Position numbers and translations under genes: made by a program. Of a DNA stretch of 64,000 bases, positions 34,370 through 47,300 are shown one piece after another. Each line of letters opens with the position of its first letter. Positions within the stretch are counted from its first letter, which is position 1. This stretch comes from Anoplopoma fimbria (Eukaryota > Chordata > Actinopteri > Perciformes > Anoplopomatidae): positions 12,838,124-12,902,123 of the forward strand of contig NC_072464.1 of the NCBI RefSeq assembly GCF_027596085.1. The letters run 5' to 3'. Below the pieces are notes generated by a model, which made no database searches, had not been told where the DNA came from, and was given only the letters and a program-made list of their open reading frames with translations.

Positions 34370-36088
34370 TCAAGACCTGCGGGGCTCAAGTCTGTGGGAG
34401 AGCTGAGTTAGCGTCCTTTGATTGTCGATCACCTTGAGCTGACGTACGTATGTCCGAACTTCTTGGTGGTTCTTGCTGGCCAGAGGTGAATCTGGGCCTG
34501 ATTAAAGTGGAAAGAGGAGCAAAAATGGTTAAGTAATAAATTAATTAATGCCATTCCCTAAAAAATCGACATAGAACTGGAGTATAATTTAAATACATTA
34601 TTTGTAATGAAACCATTTTATATTATATCCAAATTTCTATCAATATAAAATAAACTTTTGGGATGCACACTCACTGAATGGTTGGCTCCGACAGTATTTC
34701 GCTATTTTCAACGTGTTAGCAATCATCCGCTGGAAGAAAAAGAGCTATAATCAGCAACAGATATCAGCAATTCACTGAATATTTAAAAAAAAAGATTAAC
34801 ACCAACTGTTAGACAATAATCTGCCCCTTCAGAGCCTTACCATTTTCTCAAAATTGACCAAATAGTCGATAAACGTCTTGTTGCCCTCATGAGTGAATGT
34901 CATGTCTGAAAAAGACCAATTGTTAAGATGGTTAAAGCTGTTGAAGAAGAAATTCAACAAAATAACAACTGTGATTCACAGGTCAAAATTATGTTACATT
35001 AAAAATATAGGGTCATCAAGTTAACCTTTCTGACCTTTGATCAGCAGCGGCATGAAGGGAATGATGGGAGGTTCCAGCTTGGCAACTGTCAGTCGGTACG
35101 CCCGGTGGTTCCTGGACGGGTCCTGTGGAAACAAACACACTGTTCTGAGATCTGCCGTCGCTGTGTCAAACAGATCCATCACAATGCCGCCCGAGGATGA
35201 TACTGCTGAACCCACACTTGACTAGCTGACGGTGCAAGAAATGCTGGACAGACAACTCAAAGATGGAGACGCTTTGAAGAACAAAATAAGTTGTTTCAAC
35301 CTACCATCAGGTTTTCAAATTCCCCGTAAAACTTCTTGAATTTGCTGGGAAGTTTCTGTGAAAACAGATGACATTAAAGGTTAACTTGGAGTTAGGATAA
35401 GAATAATATTGAAACAGACAGGTACCCACCTCCCAGGTTTGACTCAATCTGCACACTGCTGGGTTACTTAATCCCATAATGATGGCAAAGAAGGCGTTCA
35501 GGTTCCTGAACTCCTTGCAGCTTTGAGAGAAAACATAAAAAGGTACGTTAAGAAAGTGAATGTACAAAACTGCAAGCTGAGTCAAAGAAAAGCAGAATAG
35601 ACAGTAAAACACGGTCTACTTACTGAGCAGCAATCTTGATGAATTTCTTGAGAAGCTGCACCCTCTTGCTGAGCTGAGAGCACAGACACACCTCTGTGAT
35701 CACCCAGAACTGAATTTCATTAAACCTCCTCAGGAACAGGTCCAGGTTCACGGTGGTTTTCTTGAAGTTTTGCCTCCCAAATGTGTGGTAGACGAGTTCA
35801 AGCTGTTGAACACCAAAGAAAAACAGTTCTCCTGAACAAAATAGTGGATCAACTGAAAGAATAAAAACAAATTAACTTCAATTCATGCTATAACATCAAA
35901 GCCGGTGTACTAGTAATGAATCAGTTCTGCTTATGTCACCTGGCCTCATATCACAATTTTACCTCATGTACACAGTGAAAAAGCTCCCAGTCATAGGAAG
36001 TCATGTGGTACGCCACATCTTTGGAGCTCATTAACTCAAAGCTGGCCAACAGGCCTGTAGAGGAACCCTCCTGCTCGGGTAAAGGGGT
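34370..36088 (-). CDS. rapgef4: rapgef4 exons encoding the CDC25 homology (RapGEF) domain
   Basis: Eight exons from 35963-36088 down to 34370-34497. The order of motifs is [142 protein letters not shown] and a C-terminal [19 protein letters not shown]. No insertion or deletion interrupts the catalytic core. The stop is TGA at 34372-34370. Confidence 0.96.
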
Positions 36089-39000
36089 CTAGAAAACAAG
36101 AAAAACTGCCTTTTATATTTGATAATCATGTACTGTTTCAGGAATATTTGCTTTGCAATTTGAATAAATAAACTGAAAAATCAGCCAAAATATATTCAAA
36201 TCTTAAAAAAGAGACAATATGATTGCTTATAAGGGTAAATACCGCAGTCTGGAATAAAAACATTAAAATATAAAACTGCACATTTTCTAGGTTGCTTAAA
36301 AGCTAGCTTGATTCTAAAAGCATTTCAAATAAAATGAGAAGAGTGTGTTTAGAGCAATAGAGTTCAAAGATGTACAGTTATACATAGGGTTTCAGTCAGC
36401 CCTCTTTTATATGAAGAGAATGTGCTGTGTAATTAGAGATTAACCCACCAAAGAATCCAACTGATCCCTCCGGCAGGCAAACAGCCGTCCATTTATGCTG
36501 AGAGTGGAGAACACTGAAACATCATTAGGCTTGAAGATGACTTTCTCTGTAGAACAAAAAACATAACACCAAAGGATTGAAAAAGATTCAAATTTTTTGA
36601 TGATATTGGACAACAACTTATACCATTATAAGTGTACTATCTGTAATACAAGAGTTATTTCATGCTACATTGTATGTAAAAGCAGGAACCTTGAGTTCAT
36701 TGGTTAGAGATATAATAAATGAGCCGTATGACAATCTGCTCCAAGCAAGAGAGCAGCTCCAGCTCTGTATCTGTTTACTTGCCTTTGATAAGGAGCATGA
36801 AAGGTCAAGTGTGGACAAGTTAGAGCTGCATAAGAGTTTTCTGGCAGAGACTCTCACAACAGTAAGGAGCAGCCAGTAGCACCAACAGCCTCATGCTGAA
36901 TGCCATGAGGAAAACTGAGCTCACGTTTTTCTAAAGCTGCTTTTAAGGGCATCTTTAGCATCTACTGCAGCAGCCATCACAGTCTGCACAAGGCAGCTAA
37001 TTTCTCACTAAGTCAGCTGGGGGATTTATTAGTACATCCTCCTGTTTGGGCTCTCCCTTGTGCTGCCCCTGACCATTTGATTAACACTTAGCTGCCGTTG
37101 CTCTCACCTCCTGCCGAACTGAGGTTGACCAGGAGCAGGTCCTCTGCTGACCCCAGCTTGTCGGCCACGGCACCGATGACCTCCCTGACTGAGGCGGCCA
37201 CAGGGACACGAATCGTTGTGTAGGTGTGGTCACAGCAGTAGACTTTGAGCAGAACTGAAGGCGTTAATCAGAGCAAATATGCGACTGTCAGCAAAAAGGA
37301 AGGAAGGAGCGGTAAAGCAGTGCTGGAAAGATGGGGGCAGTTGGATAAGAGCAAGATAGTTCCAAATCTGCGTGATATTATTCACAAGAAAAACAACAAT
37401 ATCTAAATACATTTTTCTCTAATCTTTGCTTTTCTTGTGAAATCCTGGATGGATTTACCTAAGTAAAACAACACACATTGCTGTATTTTAAGAGGTCATG
37501 AGCTAAAAAGGGTTAGGATTCAATATGTTAAAGCTTCTTATGTCCAGATATATTCAATGAAAACTGAAATTGATTAAGCATATATGCAAACAGGAAATGT
37601 CAATGTGTGAGAAAAAAAGAGGCAAAGAACACCAATGACTCATTTCCTATTATTGAGAAATAAGATCCTCATTAACAAGTAAAAAACAGAAGTTGGCTTG
37701 TGTTTTTACATGGTAAGCAGCTAAATGGCAGGTATCAACCAAACTTAAAACAAACAGGTTTAGGTGTTTGTCTAATTAAGACCTGATAAGGTTAACACAT
37801 TGCTCAATAAAAGTTTCAAATTGCAATTAAAATGTAACAGTGATTGACAACAGGGTCTAGCAACAATGTACTGATATGATCCTCTTTAGTCTGGGACAAA
37901 TGTATCATACATTGATCTCAGAATGTGGAGACACATCCTTTACTCACTTTCATCATTGCTCTTGATGGGCTGACGTTTTTGAAGCTTCTCGTCTCCCATA
38001 CTGAACTGCCGTAGTAGGACTTTGTGCTGTGAAGTTTAACAGGTTCAGTTATCATAATATTTTTGCACATGAACTTTAATTTGAAAAGATCAAAGTCAGT
38101 GTCTTGCCTTTTTCTGTGAGACTCTGGCATCTTCAGTGCTAAAACATGAAAAAAAAAAATTTGCTTTTTAATTATGTGCACATACAGTTGGATCATGGTG
38201 GGTACAAAATGATAAATACACATGGCCATCCATTCCCTTACTTTCGCTTTACGATTCTCTCTAGTTCTGCGAGTTGATCCCTGAGGGCTGGAACTGCTTT
38301 GGCATCATTAGATACCGCCATGAGAAACTCCTGCAAAGCACAGCAACAATAAAAAGAATTTTGTAAACCAAAACATATTTATTCAGATTAACATCTGGAG
38401 ATATATCATGGATACAAATCAAAGAATAAACATGTAAATGCAAGCAATATTCATCCCCTGGCCTTATTGCTCAGGGCAAGTATAAACTATGTTGTAAACA
38501 TTTATTAAGACTAACAAATCTGTTTTTTTACCATGGTTACCGAGGGAGAATTCTCTACTCTGATAGGTTGGCAGGTGTCCACTAGTAACTGATGCATGTA
38601 TTTGCTTGCTGTTGTAAATAAAGGTGCCAGTAGTACACTCAAGGTACAAATAGTAAGACTTAGCTTTAGAGATTGGAGGAAGTGCTATTTGTGTAAGCAA
38701 TATCTAAAAAAAAATGACAGTTGATTAAAAATGTAATTTTATTTGTGTGAATCTGGACTTGTTGATTTCTCACAAACCTCTTTGCGAAATCAGGTTTTTA
38801 TTTTTCCTCTGCTTTTATTACAATCAAGGAATTTCAAACTGTTTGGGTTTGTAGATGCTATTTACATGACTGTTATTGCACAATTGTTTTCTCTTTAAGA
38901 TATTTACAAACTACAATTACTTGTTTATTTTTTCAAAAAGTAAATCTTGAGGGGTTTTATGTTTTATATATCTTCTGGCTTAAATTCTTAAATGTTGGTG

Positions 39001-41333
39001 TACAACAACATACACTGTCAATGAAATATCAAAATTAAAATTGAAAAATTGAAATAGAAACACTGACTGTACATTGATTATTAAACCACATCATGATTAT
39101 TGTTATCACGCTGCACCTATAGCAGTAGTTAGAACAGTGGTTATAACGTTCAAGTGTCTATATGCTGACCTCTAGGAAAGCCCCAGAGATGTCCTCCTCC
39201 TGCAGGTGATCTCCATGTACAGCAGCCCACTGCATCACCAGGCGGATCACCCTGCGCTTGTTGTTAAGCGTGTAGTCCAGCTTTTCCTGTTCAGAGCCCT
39301 GCAAAGCCTGGGCATGGTAAGTGCACAGCAGTTAAAGATCAAAACAGTGTCAGTAGAGCAGAGTAGGAAGGGTTTTTTTCATGTCAGTTTCACATATAAC
39401 AACATCAGGTAACGTAGTGCTGAAAGGATATTGGGCCATCAACACCGGACAAAGCTGACTGTTTGGGATGAAGACACAGTGCGTGAGCACAAAGTCATCT
39501 AAGGCTGAGTCTGTGACAAAAAAAAAAGAGAAGATTACATCAGACATCTGTGTTAGAGCAGATCAAAGGGCCTCCAGAGCCACAAGGCCTTGATCCTGCA
39601 TGGCGCTGTCTCTGTCACCTCTGCAGGCAAATTAAAACCTTCTGTATCCACACAAGCGTGAGTAATTAGATCAGCTCTGTAACGTGTGGCTAATTATAGA
39701 TGAGAACAAACAGGTCAGTGCAGAGCAGCAGGGAACGGGCAGAGGAGAGAAACTTTGAGCCGGAAAGAATAAATATACAGCATATAGGAAAATCCTTCAC
39801 AGTAAATGATCATCATACTGATATATTGTATTGGATGGCTCTATTATGACTTGCTGAATGTTGCATGCCGAGCAGTACCTGACTCGGTGAAATGAGAATC
39901 CAATCGCATCATTTCGAGGAGGTGCTCCAAAATCTTCTCCGGAGTCCCCGACATTACCTTGTATCTGCAGCAAACACAGGATAAAACACTCCCTTCACTA
40001 ATCAAGAAACACTGGCTCTAAATGATCTGTGACACCTCCGTGGCCCTTGACTGATTCGTCTTACTTGAACACGTGTTTGTGATTGCTTCATTTGATAACA
40101 ATCCTATTTACAATCACAGGGTTCTCGGCCTGGTTGAAGATTAAGGGGAGTCTTGGCCAAGGGCTGTCAGAGAAGCCAAAATAAAAAGGTAGGGGCATCT
40201 TGTCAGTGAAGGAGAATCAACACAGTCCAGCCTAAGTTGTTTTCATTACTTGATAACAGTATCACAAGAGGGAGCCGCACAAGACATGTTGTGTTTTCCC
40301 CTCATAGTCTTGACACTCTCATGTGTGAGGAGCCAAGTTGATTAGAGGGCAACCCCAAACAAGTAATTGTGACTTGCCGGGCCTTCTCATCACCCAAGGA
40401 GCGAGGGCCATCATTACCATTAATGTGTCTCTCTATATTACAGCCACCGTGTTGCAGTGACAGATGCTTCTATTAAGATAACACTTGTTGGCTGCAGTGC
40501 ACAGGATTGCTCTTTGCCTGTGGCACTAGACATGATCAGGAAGCCTTTTTTCATCTGCTCTCACACTGATTGATAGAGACAGTGTTAACAAGGCACTGTT
40601 TTTAAGGATAAAGCTGAGGATATTCTATATTTTTCATATTGCCCAATTTTTTGAAAGGCCAAAACAAACAATAGACCAACAGGAGCAAGTATTATCTGCG
40701 TAGCAAAAGATTGCTATATCTCATCTCCACTCGACATACTATTTAAAAAACGGTAAAATAGCCACATTGTTTCACTGGGTTATGTGTTGAGTTAATTCTG
40801 AGTCGATCCTACATACGTTACATTGAAACATCACTATAGCACCAAACATGTATTAATCCACAGCTGAAAAAAGTCCCCTATAAATACACAAATAAGTCCT
40901 GGATAATGTTTGCTAAAAACTACAGTTTGTATTAGGACCTTTTTTTTATTTTAAATAAATAAAAGTATATATTTGTGACCCATATTTTTTAAGACTAACA
41001 TCTTTAGTAGCAATGAATGGGCTTGAGAAAAACAGACAGTATGCCAAGGCCTGAAAGTTTTGAGCGATAGTGTTACATATTGTTGGTTTTAGTATTGATA
41101 GTAATAATTTTGAAGATTATCATTAAATCACTATCTATCGCAGAATGAGGAAACAGAATGGTGATTAAACTGGATGTCTGTGATGCGTTTCCATCCCTCT
41201 GTAGTGGTTTGGTCCAGCAGAGCATACTAACACACCTGCAGTTACCACTTATTGCCAATAATGATACCAAAGAGAATGAAAGAGAAACAAGATCTTCAAG
41301 ATTGTAACTTCAAGTGAGAAAGATAAAGATAAA

Positions 41334-41393
<60 letters not shown>

Positions 41394-44300
41394 GAATATA
41401 TAATTAACACTACACTTCAAATCAAGTCAAGTCAAGTAATGTAGAATATTACATTACATTACATCAGATTGCAAAGATATCTAAAATATTATGATTAATT
41501 CAATAGTTAAAAAGGGAGGCTCTGTTAAATCATCATCCACATTTCTAAAGGTCTATTTCACCATTGACTGTAACTACAGTCAACTGCAGTATACTATGTT
41601 TTGCTCTCTGACTGAATTGAAAAATATAACAGGTAAACTGTTAAATAAAACAGCATTTGAATTTCTAAACTCAATGGTATTTTAAGAGCCCTTATAAAAC
41701 ATTATGATCCATTCAAATACCATTTTTTTATTGTCTGGCAGGTGTTTAAATGTTAAAATGGCAAAGTTCCCCTATTTGGCATTTATAAGCAATATATCAG
41801 CATTGAATAAAGATAAATAAATATCACACTATGCCACCTCATAATGTTTAAAGTAGTTCAACAGACACACACACGATGCTTTTAAACCTTTCCTGTGCGA
41901 AGCCAGTTCAGTGGATTGTGGGTACATTTACTTGTAATGGGAGGAAGAGGCTCCGTGGCTGGAGGTTCGACTGCTGCTGAGACTCTTCTCTAACACCAGA
42001 ACATCCTGACCGTGCTCCTTCAGACGCACCGTGTTGGCCTCCACATCCTTCAAACAAATACACACACAGTGAATACACATAAGTTATGCATTTTATTATA
42101 AAGAGTGAGAAAGACGTTTTTCGAGCCGACAGATAATCAGCTATAATAATAATAAAAACACACCGGAAGGTTGTGTAAATGTAAATCTATCTGAGCTAAT
42201 ATCTGTTTGAGTGAATATGAGGTGTCTCTTCCAACACTAACGCGTCATAAACTGAACACAATGTTGACACCATCATCTCAAAATTACAGAGAGGTTTGAC
42301 TCCTCTCTGCTCTCTGCATCAGAGCCAGCTGTTATTTTCCCTTTTTTGCAGAGAAAGTGCCATGACACTTGGCTTTTGGTCACCGAGCAGTGGATTAGTC
42401 GCCTTGTCTGGTGTACAGTCAGCACTGAACCACGCTAACAGCAGCAGGCAGGAGGCTTAAATAGAGTTCATGAAAATGCAATGATACCAAATAATATTTT
42501 GTTAGTCTTATCACAGTGTGGTGATTGTTACTTCTTAAGAAATGTGAATTTATTTAATATATAAACTAACTTAATTAAAAAATATATATAATAATTTACC
42601 CAAGACTTTATTACTAGTCAGTGTTATTGTTGCAAAAAAAGTATTTTAACCCCTGATGAGCGGCCTACTGGGGTTCAGTCTTTACAAACTCATTCTGTGT
42701 AGCCAAACATTGTTCAAGTTTTCAAAGATAAAAAAATTGTCAACCCGAATTTTGGGTAGAGGTGTATTAAATAATAAACAAGACACCTGGAATATATTTA
42801 TTTGGTTGGATGGTGTAACCATAAAACTCAGGTGTCTTGGTTTGAAGTATTTCAGTCAGTGTAAACATCATATTAGCTACAATGAAGAGCCAACACAGGA
42901 CAGGAATGTGATTTTGAACCTATTGCTACTAATGGGGAAACATTTGTGAAAACTGTATGTTAAGGTTTTTGTTGCTTAATGGTTAGCTGAGAGTTTTTTT
43001 TACATTTTGAAGCCATTTATATGGATATATCTTTATAAAGTTCATTGGTACTAGATTTATACTTTATTTACATTACAGACCTGCTGGAGCATCACATTCA
43101 TTCACATCCCGGGTCATACTGTCAAATCTCTGCTGCTGTATTTCAGCCAAAACTATACATTTTGTGACGGCTTATGAACACCCAGATGGAAGTTTCTCAC
43201 ACAACAAGTTTGCATCCACAGCTAATTAAACCCAAAGCTGCCTTTTATCTCCAGCTTGAAGTAACACAAGTCATTACCAACATAACTCATATTTAGATGA
43301 CTAAGCTAATGGGTGCAGAGGGCTGGAGTACTATCTCGAAGGATACATTAAATAACCTTTATGGCTGCAATGGTGAGGTTTTGACAACAGAGGGCAATAT
43401 AACTTTTTTAAATGTTACAGTAAAAGCATCGAAAGAAACTCACCCTCAAAATCCGGTTGAAGTCCTCCTTGTCGACTGTCAGGAAGTGACAGTTGTCCTC
43501 TCGCAGGACAATGGAGGCAGCGCGAGGGGCGTCATTGACGAGAGCGAGCTTCCCAAAGTCGTCTCCCTGATGTAGAGTGCAAACAACACCCTGCAACACA
43601 CAGCGTACTGATCAGTTTCTTACCGATGAATTAATGCCCTGGTCAGAGCAACATAATCATTTATAGATTTTGGAAATATTTTCATCTTGTCTGGAGAAAT
43701 ACCTACTTTTCCATAGATAACAACGTTGACTGAGCCTTTCAAAATAATGTACCATGATGTGCCCTCCTCGCCCTGATTGAACACTGAGAGAGAAAAGAAA
43801 CAAAGAAAAGCTTTTGTATTCTGGGATTCCCTAATCTGGGATTTGTTGGATTCATTATGACTCTATCATTCATTTATAAATTAAATAGTTTGGTATCAGT
43901 TTTTAGGGAAAGATCATTACCATCACATTACTAATTTCAAAGCATTACTTACACACTGTGCCTGCCTTAGCATGAGACTCGAAGATCAGCACTCCTGCCA
44001 GTTCTCTCTTTACCTGCAGAGTAGACAGATTCATAGGTTAGGAGGATCAATATAAACAGAAATGAAGTTTACTCACTAGTGCAACCGGGAGCGACCAGAA
44101 AGAGCACAACCATGCAAAGTTGTATTCTCCTGCTAGTCAATACCCCTCCAGTGTAAGACTGATTAACCTACAATTGAATGTGATCTAAAATCCATTTAAA
44201 AAAGGCATGCAGTATTCAGCAGTTCTCACCCAACTTTGAGTGAAACCCAGCAGCAATGCAAATTAATGATTTTACTTGCAATACAGCTATCAAAATGTGT

Positions 44301-47300
44301 GGTGATTAGTACTGAGATGACTACACAAGTGCAGGAGGGTGTGCAGTTTGCATGCTTGCATCTTGTCTTTCGCTCTGCTCTTAAATGTGACAAGAGTCTG
44401 AGGAGATGAACAAGTGTTTTACTTCCACAAGAGGCAGAAGCAATCTTAATGTCTGCACAGTGACATCAGGATTCATATGGCCACATAAGACAGAGAACTC
44501 ACAGTGGTTGACAGGTGAGATAAGGCCTTTATATGGAGCAGCTCTTCATAAATTATCTCTAAATCATCTGCAGTTCTTTCAGTCGGCCTGCAAAACAGGA
44601 AATACGTAAAGGAAATCGTTACAACAAAACACCAATTCAATTTTTTTTAAATTGCTTTAAGAGAGTATTGTTTTATAGTCGTACTGTTTCCTCAGAATCA
44701 TCCTCATGTGGGCGTCAGGTCCAATCTGCAAGAGGAGCAGCAGGGTGTCCTGCAGCTCCTCTTGGCTCTCCTTCCTCTCCTCCTCGTCCGGAAAAGAAGC
44801 ATCCTCCTGCTCGTCATCCAGAAAGCGGTAGAAAAGGTACTTGTCCTGGAAGCTCAGCTCTTGGTCCACTGCGTCACAACAACACAGACAGCAGGGCTCA
44901 AATTAAATTAAAAATCCCTGCTTTGATAGTACATGTGCTGCAGACACAGACATCACACAGAGTCTCACCGTGGTTGAGAACACCTTCTTCCAGCAACACC
45001 TGCCACATGCCCACTGCCTGAATACGAGAGTGGATGCATGAGCTCTGCTGCAATTGCCAGTCAACCAACTCTGTCCCCACACAACACTGCCTGCAGAAAT
45101 GACAGGAAAGGTCTGTTTAAGATCTTATACAAGGCTGAGCAGTATATGTTTGACTGTTTTTAGTAATTGAAACTGCCTGTTCTTGTTTGTTTTTTTTTGT
45201 TTCTTTTCTTTAACTAAACTGTTAACAGGGTGTTGCCATAACGGAGTCTGTTTGTTAAAGCTACTACAAGTAACTTTAATTTTGTGATGATTTTGGTGGT
45301 CCCTGTAGACAAAAGCTACAGTATTTCCCAGCACTAGAGTTCCTTTAGAAAACCTCTAATTTTTCTGTATCAGCGAGACAAAGCTCTGCTCCTGACTGGA
45401 GGAGAATGTGTGTTTTTTCCAGAGTCAGATTGCCCCTTCTAGTATAGTATCAATTTACATGATGCAGTATTTCACAAATATCAAAGAATTACGATGCTAT
45501 CTAACCTGTACGTCTTCAAATGGTACTTCCTGTCTCTGATCATGTGAGGCGCCCTGGAGAGGATGGCGTTTCGGAGAATCTTCCCCGCCCGCAGTATCTT
45601 CTCAGAGGGTACCTGCAGAGTGGAACTCAAGTTAAATCTAAGCATAGTAGAGTCCTACATACTACCTGCCACATAAGCAGGTAATGACTGGTCCCTGCAT
45701 ACAGAAGGATGATTGTGTTTACTACCTGAGAAATGCATTTAAGGTGGGATTTGGCTGGACTTTCAATGAATGACTTCTGCGAAATAAAATGAAACAAAAT
45801 ATAAGAGGATTTGAAATAAAACACATCATGCATGACAATAAAACTGAGGTTCTACATCACAGAAATGGGTGAAAATAAAGGTTTGTTGTTGAAGGAAACA
45901 CCAATTCAGTAATTGGCAATAAAATACATCAGGAAGCAACAACACAACTGACAAGTCAAGTGTTTTTCCTCTCACGGCGGGCCACAGGATGTCTTCCTTA
46001 CTGCTAGTACTCACAGCTGACATTAGCTGTCAACTTTAATTTAACTTATGTCTTTCTATATTGCTTCTCAGTTAAAATAATAGTCTGTTATCGGAATCTT
46101 GACTGCTGAACTCAATTGCCTAAATGGGACACAGATAATGTCAATTACTGTATGGGAATGTGTTTCTGTCCCCACTGGGGCCATGGGGTGGGCTGTGGGG
46201 CTTTGACATTTAAAGTGCATTCTGCATGCTTCAGAGAGCGGCTCAACTCGTGCATTTATGTGAAGGCTTTTAAGTTCATGATTTATTTACAAGAAAAATG
46301 TGTCCGCTCAGTACAAAAAGAAGCTGGGCTTTATTAAACACCATTATTCATATATGTTAAAGTAAATAATAGCAGTTTGTTTGTTACATAAAGTGAATAC
46401 ACGCTTTTTTTTCTAGATAACAGTACTACTCTGTGGCCATGTTGTAACCAAACACTATGTAGGAACAAAGCACAGGGCATCATAAATCTGCTGCAGTGCC
46501 ATGTTATCAACGCAGGAAACGACAACAGGAGAAAGGTGGGACAGGAACTGTTATGGATGGAGACAAAAACTCCAGTCATCTTGTTTATATTTAGACCAAC
46601 TTTAAACATAAACGTCACATTCCCCGCTCTCCTCCATCCTCTGTTGGAGAGTAACGGTAAAGTATGCCGCTATGTCAGGCGAAACAGAAGCACAGAATGA
46701 GTTATAGTCTTTAGGTTTAAGTGCCAAACTGTTCAGGTTCAGTCACCCTCTGCGATACAGGAACAATGCCAATGAACCAGCATTGCCTCAGCCTCTCAGT
46801 TTGTCTCTCCCTCTCTTTCATAACTTGTGGTGGCAATAAATCAGATAAATAATTCATGTGTGTCAGGCAAAATACCTTATTCTGATGTTTGGAGACAGAA
46901 ACAAATGAGTTGTGGCTTATGTTCTCTTTGTCCGGCATTCCTTTTGGGACAAAAAACAGAGAGTATATTCATAAGAACAACAACATACTGTATATATAAA
47001 CATATTTAGCTTGACTTTAAAACAATGATATAGATGCAACACATCATTATGATCCTGAAATTTCTGTTTTTCTTTTTTCTTTTACTTATCCAATCAAACA
47101 AATATGACATTTCTGTCTATGAAACAGAAAATATATCCATAACAGTGGAAAATGTCATCTATTTCTATCAATTTCTATTCAGTGATATTCTTATATATAT
47201 TCTTTTCAGTTATTGGTCTGGCATTAATAATTATTTATGCTTCCATGTGCGCTTACCTTTGAAGGACAATTACCATTTCTTATCAAATCTATTGTGAAAA

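Noticed and set aside
39400..39432. A GT donor (AC|GTTACC) ending the rapgef4 exon after AQYPFSTT
   Set aside because: It leaves the wrong phase for the next exon and loses the conserved AHYHAQ peptide, whereas the AT-AC junction restores both.
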